A DNA stretch of 64,000 nt. Origin: Chthoniobacter flavus Ellin428. GTDB lineage: Bacteria > Verrucomicrobiota > Verrucomicrobiia > Chthoniobacterales > Chthoniobacteraceae. The position numbers and the translations under genes are program-made. The notes under the pieces were generated by a model that was not told the origin of the DNA, did not search any database, and saw nothing but the letters and a program-made list of their open reading frames with translations. Location of the stretch: the NCBI RefSeq assembly GCF_000173075.1, contig NZ_ABVL01000004.1, forward strand, positions 1 through 64,000. Direction: 5' to 3'. Below, piece after piece: positions 8,801-15,698 of the stretch (the stretch's first letter is position 1; each line of letters begins with the position of its first letter).

Positions 8801-8972
8801 CCGCGCGATGGTTGCCATAGATCGGGTTCCATTCATCAGTCCCGAACTTCGCGATGCCCCGCGGGACGCGATCTTCCGGCCCTCTAAAAAGCGTGTCCGC
8901 TCCGAATGAAAGATTCTCCGTGCAAGTGAGAACGGTCAGGAGAAGCGAGAACGAAACGAGCCGTGAATGCAT
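5826..8972 (-). CDS. Large secreted DUF6067-like putative glycoside hydrolase
   Basis: A 1,048-residue exported protein with a signal peptide (hydrophobic residues 6-18, then LSFGADTLF). I recognise the layout of DUF6067-type proteins, which are predicted carbohydrate-active enzymes in PVC and Bacteroidetes genomes. N-terminal beta-rich domains are followed by a probable TIM barrel over roughly residues 650-960. Barrel marks are WKYDQPSYGKVPHLNKWDD, GGLFKAYYTIREL, WSNFYIEGLKWLEVNAGLDG and LYLDGITFDRASF, where the Asp after LYL is a good catalytic or binding candidate. The substrate is not known. Its position between a sulfatase and a chondroitinase-like lyase suggests an acidic or sulfated polysaccharide. 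The family assignment is from memory of its sequence style, so treat it as probable. Confidence 0.72.
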   Translation of the reverse strand: MHSRLVSFSLLLTVLTCTENLSFGADTLFRGPEDRVPRGIAKFGTDEWNPIYGNHRAVVEVKEAGDAVLAYLPWRRRDAHPEGKNILVVDAKSGKVIANRVIVTCNKEYGEVAFQPTEGPGQYFLYYLPPVNDGNAFQWPRSSFPITRYPTPTQTASAEWLAKNKLTTDDLRTLPVRRYGQDPVLGGSWRKLPSAELVEFQSLKDATADDWNSFYPMEVISTFAERTQLRDRCRFRPFILFPENRRYPIRMTDQIPYRWAIRDVKELDEFADTAQKNEYYVFQIGVYAFKGTLPHLKTAFTELRSKEGAVIPMEAFTCFNMGGVDQYGKAFTKTVHVAEDRVQPLWFGLDIPKSAQPGVYEGTVTVSADDVAPQEVHLRITVEDKSLADHGDGDAWRLSRLRWLNSRTEIDNDVCAPFPPVTVDGQTVHVLGRDIELAADGFPRQATSHIDMFAIGDTGRAILSSPVHFDVVKDRTPVPLESSTAKCVEKDPGVVRFTASATHGGLREEVDTAVEMDGVIHGKVTLTSDADITLDTVKLTIPISADVATFILGSGAQKPLTSKCPESYQGGLEKHKTTWIGDYNAGLALCLPDDRANWVNLGKGQLRVEHQNGTYALSVETGSLEISKNVPKSFEYDLYVTPIKPLPKQHWDWKYDQPSYGKVPHLNKWDDSHATIFTLHQGNLLNPYINYPFLNAPQLRQVADKIHGAGGLFKAYYTIRELSNRAPELWALRSLGDEILSPSPEHIGYEEMSQLPLEYQFKALTEHPLTGQSWMCEHLVSDYHTRWHSLMDSKRQYQDGSVQISGASRWSNFYIEGLKWLEVNAGLDGLYLDGITFDRASFLRVRKALVRTKPNALIDYHGSPAEVMPQLSCIDSLWFGEGADYSRDPDYWFVAISGIPFGVPGELLQSHASVSKGMVYGLSHRYGWTPADPRGLWGWWDSFKIKDAEMLGYWTPNCPVKIGNPAIRVTAYVHHGKQAAFAIASWSKEETHISPEIDFAALGIDPAKAKLHAPEIPGFQKAAQFEVGKPITLPPDGGLILILESTGQ

Positions 8973-9077
8973 GCTGTTTGGAAAAGGTTGAAAATGAGGA
9001 TTGGCGTTGGGTTGCTGGCCGAGACGTTGTTTACAACGGCGACGAGAGGAGAGCGAGGTGGAGGGGATGGGAGCGAA

Positions 9078-9317
9078 TCAAATGTCTGTTCCTGAAATCT
9101 GACTTTGATTCGCGTGGTCCGCGCCTTCTATTTTTCCTTTTGAGGAGGCCTCGGGGCCATCGCGGTGGAGAGAATCGTGCGCTCCTTTGGCCGGCTGGCT
9201 TTCAACTGGATAGGCGGAAGCCCGATCGGCAACCGCGTTTGCTTGAAGGCACACGTCAGCGAGCCAGGTGAAATCTCTGCTCTGAGATAGGGTGTTGTTC
9301 TCGGATTGGTCTTCCAT
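9078..9317 (-). CDS. Hypothetical 79-residue protein
   Basis: A small frame in the divergent gap. It has a good ribosome binding site (AGGAGA at 9325-9330, 7 bases before ATG), which is the main reason to list it. The product is hydrophilic, begins MEDQSENNTLSQSRDFTW, has no signal peptide or membrane segment, and matches no family I recognise. It could be a chance frame. Confidence 0.3.
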   Translation of the reverse strand: MEDQSENNTLSQSRDFTWLADVCLQANAVADRASAYPVESQPAKGAHDSLHRDGPEASSKGKIEGADHANQSQISGTDI

Positions 9318-9508
9318 CGGTCTGTCTCCTATTCAGCTCCCGGATAAAGTTTGAGGGCCTGCGTTTGCGACGAAGAGCGCAAATCCACTCGCGAGCAAGG
9401 CAATCAGCCTCGGCCGGCCACGGCGGGATGTGGATCTCTGCCGGGAGAGTGCAGGTGAAGACGAGGGACGCATCGTCTAATCAATGGCGGAAATTCGGAT
9501 CTCCTGCC

Positions 9509-9528
9509 TGTAGCGAAAACTCGCTACA
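9509..9528. repeat. TGTAGCGA palindrome family, copy 2
   Basis: TGTAGCGAAAACTCGCTACA is a 20-base palindrome with a 4-base centre, in the gap upstream of the lyase. It lies 76 bases from copy 3. Confidence 0.8.
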
Positions 9529-9584
9529 CGCGGAAAGGTACCTCGCCCGGAGTCGACTCATGAAGCTGAAGCCGAGCCAGGGCT

Positions 9585-9608
9585 TGTAGCGAGTTTTCGT
9601 CACATGAC
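9585..9608. repeat. TGTAGCGA palindrome family, copy 3 (variant)
   Basis: This copy starts TGTAGCGA and ends TCGTCACATGAC. The right half differs from the simple palindrome (TCGTCACATGAC instead of TCGCTACATGAC), the same variant seen in copy 6 at 24426. Confidence 0.7.
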
Positions 9609-9832
9609 AAACCGGGGACAAAGTCATGGAATGGATGCGGATTTTTACTGAAATCCATTCGATCTGGGTGGGCAAAATTTCCCAGCACAGGTCGAGCCCA
9701 CCTCCACCCCCCTCGACAATGAAACTCGCTCCTTTCGCAGCGTTTACCAAGGCTAGGTATGCCTTCTCGTCTCATCCGTTTACAATCCCCTCATTCCACT
9801 GGGACGTGTGGAATGGTCACCCATTCGTCGCA

Positions 9833-12800
9833 ATGACGAAACGATGGAGTACGGTTGTTCATGCATTCGCGATCCTGTTCGTGTTCGCTTTGGGGAACGG
9901 GGGTTTGGTCCACGCCCAGCAGGATCTGGAAACTTCGGTTCCCGCAAATTGGACGGCTAACACCGGGACCTTGTCCATTTCCCCCAATCACTACAAGATA
10001 GGCTCGCAGTCGTTGCGGTGGGACTGGACAGGCGGCGATGTCATTACCGTCAGTAATCCCGGCATCAATGCCGCGAATGTCCTGGCTTGGGGTCAGAACA
10101 CCTGCAACTTCTGGGTCTGGAACGGCACAGCCATCCCGGGCGGCAAGTTGCACGTGGCGTTCATGAACGGCAACGTCGCGCAGTATTGGTTCGATTTCTA
10201 TGTCGACTACACCGGTTGGCGGCGTGCGCTACGCAGCTACCGGTATGATATGGGGCACATCGCCAATGCCTCGACGACTTTCAGCTCCGTGCAGATCTCT
10301 GCCCCGGCTTCGGGAAGCGGCACCTTCTATCTCGATGCGGTGACCTGGGTGGGGAGTGGCATTCAGCGAGTTCAAGATGCGCAGAACGTGGATACCACCG
10401 GTTACAATTCGAGTTCCCTCTGGTATTCCATGTACGGCAACGCTCCGGACATCGCGACCGACGCGCCCACCGCGGCCGAGCTTTCCGATCTCGCCACTTT
10501 GCGCAGTCGCTGGCTGGCCTCGGCCAAGGGCGGCTCTGCTCCGAGCGCGTCTTCGGTGACCTCGGCCCAGAATTCCTTTACCGCGATGAACATCGTCCAG
10601 GATGCCAACGGCGTCCGCGGCCAGGTCGTCAACGATCCGACGGCGATCGATGGCGCTGGTTGGCCGCTCACGCTGGCGAAAGACTACACTTGGGGCACCT
10701 CAACTGGAACGACGAGCGGCAACGATATGGTGCTGCTCGCCCAGCACTTCATGGATCAGGGGTTCGCGGCGAACAGCAATCTTGTTCCCGGCATCTGGTA
10801 TAACTACGTCAATATTCCGCCGGCGTTGGTCCTGATGGCGCCCGCTTACGATTCAGCCACCAAGGCGCGGCTCTGGGATTATTTCCACTGGAACTTTTAT
10901 ACGCTGGGGGAACTCTGGACCACGAATTGGGAACAGAACTCTGACGACATCTACTGTGGTATCAATTCCATGCTGGGTGCGATCCTGTTCCTCACGCCCA
11001 ACGACACCGAAGCCGTGCGCCAGCTCAAAGGACTCCAGCGCTGGTTGGAGCGCTGGCTCGTTGTCTCGCAAGGTTGCACCGGTGGCATCAAGCCCGATGG
11101 CCTCAGCTTCCATCACAACTCCCATTACAATGCCTACATGTATGCGTATAAGCCGTTGATTTCGGCGCTCTCCCAGTTGAGCGGGACTGGGTATCAAATC
11201 GATCAGCCCAGCTATGAGAGCCTACGCACGGCGGTATTCACCATGCTGCGCATGTCCGCTGACGCCTCGGGGACTAACACGGGCTACTTTGCCAACGCGC
11301 TGAGCGGCCGCGATACCTTCTCCACCACCGTCGCAGTGTCCATGTGGGATCTGCGTCCCCTCGGGCAGCTCGGTGGCGCGTTCTACGGACAAAGTGCCGA
11401 TCCGGTCGTTGCCCGCTACTACAACCGTCGCTTCGGGACGAGTGGTTCCAATAGTTACTCGCTCTTCGTGCCCTACGGCGTGGAGAATGCCCCGGACGGC
11501 TTCTATCAATATAATTATAGCCCACTGGGGATCTATCGTCGTGCCGACTGGGTGGCATCCATGCGCGCACCGGAGCACTACTTCTGGTCCTCGGAAATCT
11601 TTGGCCCCCCGAACGCCGGCGCCAACATCTACGGCCGGTATCAATCCTACGGCGCGCTGGAAATCCTCTACAATGGCGGCATGGCCAATAGCGGGGAGCA
11701 GATCAATGGCTGGGATTGGAATCAGCCGCCCGGCACCACCACCATCGCGCTGCCGGACAGCAAGCTAGCCGCTCTGCTTACATATTACTCGGCGGACGAA
11801 TACATCTACTCGCAGCTCAACTTCTCCGGCGCCCTTGCCTTCCACGACGGGCAGAGCGGCCTCTATGCCGCCAATTTCCAGGAGAGCAACGATGACGCGA
11901 ATTCCAATACCACTCTCATGTGGCGCAAGTCGTGGTTCGCCTTTGGATCGGAAATCGTCTGCCTCGGCTCGAACATCGCCGACAACGACACCGCCGACCC
12001 AACCGTCACCACGCTGTTCCAGGGCGCCCTGGCCTCGCAATCCACGGCCGTTACGCTCGATGGCAATGCGCTGACCGCCTTCCCCTACAGCAGCACGGCC
12101 AGCGGGGCGAATGCGCACTGGCTGTTGGACGCCTATGGCACCGGCTACATCACGCAACCGGGTGCGGATATCAACATCAGCCGCGCCACCCAAAATTCTC
12201 AGGATCAATCGGGCAATGGCACGCTGACCACCGGTAACTTCGCCAAGGTCTGGCTCAACCACGGGATGGCGCCGAGCGGGGCCAGCTATGAATACTCCGT
12301 CTTCCCAAGCACAAATGCCACCGCCATGGCGTCAGCGGCCAGCCAGCACGGCAATCCGTCGACCAAGCCTTACCAGGTCATCGAGCAGGACAGTACTGCG
12401 CATGTGGTGAAATGGAATGCGACCGGCCAGGTCGGCTACGCCGTCTTCGCGACCACCGCATTGCCCGCCGGCACCCAAAGCGCCGGGTTGCTCAGCGCCG
12501 TCCAGCGCCCCTGCCTCGTCATGACGCAGCCGGGCACCAATAACGACGCCTGGATGAGCGTGGTCGATCCCGACCTGAATTTTACCAACTCCCAGTCGGG
12601 CTACGGTTTGCCTCCGGACGCCAGCGTGGCGCGCACGCTCGACATTACCGTCAACGGGCCTTGGATTCTCGACCCATCGGATACGAACATGAGTATCGTC
12701 GCGGCGACGGCGAACAGTACCACCGTGCGTGTCACCACACAGCATGGATTTGCGGTGCATGTGCATCTGCTCAGTGAGATGCCGGTGGCGGTGGCCGACA

Positions 12801-14434
12801 GTGCGACCACGCCGGGAGATACCGCGGTGACCATTCCGGTGCTAGCCAATGATAGCGACCCGGGCGACAGTGCGCTCACCCTGCAATCCGTGACTCAAGG
12901 CGCGAATGGCATGGTAGCGATCTCCGGATCCAATGTGATTTACACGCCCGCGAGGTATTGGAATGGCACGGATAGCTTTACTTACACGATCGCCAACAGC
13001 GTGGGCGCGACCGCGACGGCGACCGTCACGGTGACCGTTACGCCGGTGAATCACCCGCCGTATTTCGCGGTCAGCCCGATCAACAAACCCAACGCCACGC
13101 AAGGCAGCGCCTATTCGCAAACGCTCGCCGGCACGGCGGCCGATCACGATGCGGGGGACACGCAGACTTATTCCAGAGTGAGTGGGCCTGCCTGGCTGAG
13201 CGTGGCGGCCGATGGCACGCTTTCCGGCACGCCGGCGAGTACGGATGTGGGGAACAACTCGTGGACAGTCCAGGTGACGGATAGCCAGGGCGCCACCGCC
13301 AATGCGACGCTGAATCTTTTTGTCGACGGCGTGTTGCCTGCGGGCGTGACGTCCGGAGATATCGGCAGTGTAGGAGTTTCAGGAAGTGCGGGGCAGAGCG
13401 GGGGGACCTATACGGTAAACGGCTCGGGAGCGGATATCTGGGGCCCTGCGGATGCTTTCCAATTCGTATCCCAGACGCTGAGTGGCGACGGTGAAATTCG
13501 CGCCCGTGTTACTTCGCAGACGAACACGAACCCGTGGGCGAAAGCGGGTGTGATGCTCCGTGAAACGACGGCCGCAGGCTCGGCGCACGCGATGATCGTG
13601 ACGACGCCTGGCAATGGCTTCGCCTTCCAGTATCGCGCCACCACCGGCGGAGCGAGCGCCACCGTGTCGGGCCCGGCCCTCAACGCCGCGCCGAACAATT
13701 GGGTGCGACTGACGCGCAGCGGCACCTTGATCACCGCCTATGTCTCGGCGGACGGCGCGACGTGGACCCAAGTGGGCACGGCGGTCATTAGCATGGCCTC
13801 CAGCATCAGCGCAGGAATGGCTGTGACCAGTCATGACAATACCACGGTCAGCACCGCGACCTTCGACAACCTGACGTTGACGCCATTCCCGGCGCCGTGG
13901 CAGACCGTCGATATCGGCACGCCGGGGATGCAAGGCAGCGCGGAGTATTTCAATTCCGTCTTCACGGTCAAAGGTGCGGGCAACCTGAGCGGCACCGCGG
14001 ACAACTGCCGGTTTGTGTATCAGACGATGAGCGGGGATGGGCAGATCCAGGCGCGGATCACGGCGCCGCAAAACACGGGCACTAACACGCGAGTCGGAGT
14101 GATGATCCGCGACACGCTCACGACTGGCGCGGAGTTTGCCTTCATGGGTGTCGATGGAAGCAACACTTTCACCTGGCGGCGCCGCAGCTCGACCGGTGGC
14201 GGCACGGGTTCCTTTACCAAAGGCACTGGCACCCCGCCTAACATCTGGGTGCGGTTGGTTCGCACTGGCGGCAAACTCTACGGCTATGAGTCCACGGACG
14301 GGGCAACCTGGACGATTGTCGACACCATTAACATTGCCATGGGCACCAACGTCTATGTCGGCCTGGTCAATGCCAGCGGCGATCCGACGACGCTGAACAC
14401 CACGGTCTTCGACAACGTGACGGTGGTGCCATGA
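9833..14434 (+). CDS. PL8-type polysaccharide lyase (chondroitinase ABC-like), multidomain, secreted
   Basis: A 1,533-residue secreted lyase that would cleave uronic-acid glycosaminoglycans such as chondroitin sulfate or hyaluronan by beta-elimination. The start at 9833 was chosen because it gives a clean signal peptide (MTKRWSTVVHAFAILFVFAL, cleavage near VHAQ-QDL). A jelly-roll N-domain comes first (about residues 28-150). A helical lyase domain follows, with CTGGIKPDGLSFHHNSHYN near residue 425, matching the catalytic His/Asn region of chondroitinase ABC. Beta-sandwich domains run to about residue 980. The C-terminus adds a cadherin-like domain (about 985-1070), an Ig-like He_PIG domain (about 1075-1165) and two similar DUF1349/concanavalin-like domains (about 1172-1350 and 1354-1533), probably for substrate or surface binding. 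The stop overlaps the next gene by ATGA. Confidence 0.85.
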   Translation: MTKRWSTVVHAFAILFVFALGNGGLVHAQQDLETSVPANWTANTGTLSISPNHYKIGSQSLRWDWTGGDVITVSNPGINAANVLAWGQNTCNFWVWNGTAIPGGKLHVAFMNGNVAQYWFDFYVDYTGWRRALRSYRYDMGHIANASTTFSSVQISAPASGSGTFYLDAVTWVGSGIQRVQDAQNVDTTGYNSSSLWYSMYGNAPDIATDAPTAAELSDLATLRSRWLASAKGGSAPSASSVTSAQNSFTAMNIVQDANGVRGQVVNDPTAIDGAGWPLTLAKDYTWGTSTGTTSGNDMVLLAQHFMDQGFAANSNLVPGIWYNYVNIPPALVLMAPAYDSATKARLWDYFHWNFYTLGELWTTNWEQNSDDIYCGINSMLGAILFLTPNDTEAVRQLKGLQRWLERWLVVSQGCTGGIKPDGLSFHHNSHYNAYMYAYKPLISALSQLSGTGYQIDQPSYESLRTAVFTMLRMSADASGTNTGYFANALSGRDTFSTTVAVSMWDLRPLGQLGGAFYGQSADPVVARYYNRRFGTSGSNSYSLFVPYGVENAPDGFYQYNYSPLGIYRRADWVASMRAPEHYFWSSEIFGPPNAGANIYGRYQSYGALEILYNGGMANSGEQINGWDWNQPPGTTTIALPDSKLAALLTYYSADEYIYSQLNFSGALAFHDGQSGLYAANFQESNDDANSNTTLMWRKSWFAFGSEIVCLGSNIADNDTADPTVTTLFQGALASQSTAVTLDGNALTAFPYSSTASGANAHWLLDAYGTGYITQPGADINISRATQNSQDQSGNGTLTTGNFAKVWLNHGMAPSGASYEYSVFPSTNATAMASAASQHGNPSTKPYQVIEQDSTAHVVKWNATGQVGYAVFATTALPAGTQSAGLLSAVQRPCLVMTQPGTNNDAWMSVVDPDLNFTNSQSGYGLPPDASVARTLDITVNGPWILDPSDTNMSIVAATANSTTVRVTTQHGFAVHVHLLSEMPVAVADSATTPGDTAVTIPVLANDSDPGDSALTLQSVTQGANGMVAISGSNVIYTPARYWNGTDSFTYTIANSVGATATATVTVTVTPVNHPPYFAVSPINKPNATQGSAYSQTLAGTAADHDAGDTQTYSRVSGPAWLSVAADGTLSGTPASTDVGNNSWTVQVTDSQGATANATLNLFVDGVLPAGVTSGDIGSVGVSGSAGQSGGTYTVNGSGADIWGPADAFQFVSQTLSGDGEIRARVTSQTNTNPWAKAGVMLRETTAAGSAHAMIVTTPGNGFAFQYRATTGGASATVSGPALNAAPNNWVRLTRSGTLITAYVSADGATWTQVGTAVISMASSISAGMAVTSHDNTTVSTATFDNLTLTPFPAPWQTVDIGTPGMQGSAEYFNSVFTVKGAGNLSGTADNCRFVYQTMSGDGQIQARITAPQNTGTNTRVGVMIRDTLTTGAEFAFMGVDGSNTFTWRRRSSTGGGTGSFTKGTGTPPNIWVRLVRTGGKLYGYESTDGATWTIVDTINIAMGTNVYVGLVNASGDPTTLNTTVFDNVTVVP

Positions 14435-15567
14435 AGAAGTACGCACTCACCGGTACCGGGGCCGCGGGCCTCATTCTAGCCCTCGTTTTGGTGATCCAAA
14501 GATCGGCTGACGAGACTGTCGATCGATCGAAAGGGGAGCGCATCGTAACCCCGTCCGCCTCGCGGGGGCTTGAGCCGGCACCCGTGGTGGCGGTCGCCGA
14601 CCGGGAGGAAAACGGGCGGACTCCCATCGCTCCCGCTAAGGTGCCTTCGCCCGTGGCATTGCCACCGGAAGATCCCATCCGTCGGCTTCTTCAGGATGTG
14701 GCCGCGGGCCGGCTGGTCCTCGATACCAACGAGGAGGAATTTGGCACGCTGGATCTTTCCCGGTCGGACGTCGTTCCGGTGATCGTCCGGTTGTGGGCGC
14801 AGAAGCATTGGGCGGAAGCTGCCCAGTGGGCACAGGCACTCCCAGAATCCGACGTAAAGTCTGCGGCGCTCCGGCAACTCGCCGTGTTGCTGACGCCGTT
14901 CGATCCCTCGGCGGCCAGGCAATGGATTGATACCTTGAAAGCCGGACCTTCGCGGGACGCCGCGGTGGAATCGATGTCGACGCAGTTTGCGTCGGCGTAT
15001 CCCGAACAGGCCCTGCAACTCGCGGAAGAGCTGCCTCAGGGAGACATTCGCGACCAGACGTTGACCCACATTCTTTCCCAATGGGGCGCGCAAGACCCCT
15101 CGGTGGCGGTGGCGAGCGCTCGCACCATCGAGGACCCCGCATTGCGATCCCGTGCTCTCGCGGCGGTGGCCACGGCGTGGGCGGCGAGCGATCCCGCGGG
15201 CGCCGGCACGTTCGCCGTGCAGGAAATCGATGACGAGGCGGCCCAGACCCGCGCGGTGGTTTCCATCGTCCAGCGTTGGGCGCGAAAAGATCCGGCTACA
15301 GCCGCGGCGTGGGTGCAGCAGTTTGAGCCGGGAGACCTCTCGAACAACACCGTGGAGCAACTCGTTGCCCAATGGTCCCTGCAGGATGCGGAAGCGCCTC
15401 GTCGCTGGCTCATCACCCTGCCGGATGCGGCTACGCGCGATGCCGGCCTGGCCAGCCTCGCTCGCACGCTAGCCCAGTCTCAACCCGCGCAAGCAGCGCA
15501 ATGCGCCGCGCTCATCATCGACCCTTCCCGCCGCCAGGCTTGCCTCGCCGTCTTGGGAAATCGCTAG
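14431..15567 (+). CDS. Membrane-anchored helical-repeat protein coupled to the lyase
   Basis: A 378-residue protein with an N-terminal membrane segment or uncleaved signal (TGAGAAGLILALVLVIQ), a Pro-rich linker, and from about residue 85 a run of degenerate 31-35-residue helical repeats. Each repeat follows the pattern W...DP..A..W...L (for example WGAQDPSVAVASAR, WAASDPAGAGTFAV, WARKDPATAAAWVQ). Such repeats resemble TPR/HEAT-type scaffolds common in Verrucomicrobiota. Its ATG overlaps the lyase stop by four bases, so the two are probably translated together. A role in holding or presenting the lyase at the envelope is inference. Confidence 0.8.
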   Translation: MKKYALTGTGAAGLILALVLVIQRSADETVDRSKGERIVTPSASRGLEPAPVVAVADREENGRTPIAPAKVPSPVALPPEDPIRRLLQDVAAGRLVLDTNEEEFGTLDLSRSDVVPVIVRLWAQKHWAEAAQWAQALPESDVKSAALRQLAVLLTPFDPSAARQWIDTLKAGPSRDAAVESMSTQFASAYPEQALQLAEELPQGDIRDQTLTHILSQWGAQDPSVAVASARTIEDPALRSRALAAVATAWAASDPAGAGTFAVQEIDDEAAQTRAVVSIVQRWARKDPATAAAWVQQFEPGDLSNNTVEQLVAQWSLQDAEAPRRWLITLPDAATRDAGLASLARTLAQSQPAQAAQCAALIIDPSRRQACLAVLGNR

Positions 15568-15698
15568 AGCCGTTTTGATGCGGTGAGCCGTAGCGAGTGG
15601 AGCGGAGAAACAGGAGCGGGATCGAAGCACCTCCCGCGTCCGCGGGTTCTCGCGCGGAGCAGTTGCGTTTTCGCTTGGGCAAGTGCCGTGCCACGTGA

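Larger units (their letters stand above)
8973..9832. other. 860-base divergent intergenic region
   Basis: This region separates the minus-strand esterase/sulfatase/DUF6067 genes from the plus-strand lyase. It holds one weak small reading frame (9078-9317, minus) and two copies of the TGTAGCGA palindrome (9509-9528 and 9585-9608). Promoters for both directions must lie here but I could not place them. Reading continues open upstream of the lyase start from 9626, but that segment contains no recognisable domain. Confidence 0.6.

Noticed and set aside
9626..9832. Upstream extension of the PL8 gene
   Set aside because: The signal peptide begins at 9833; the extension has no domain and overlaps typical intergenic sequence.
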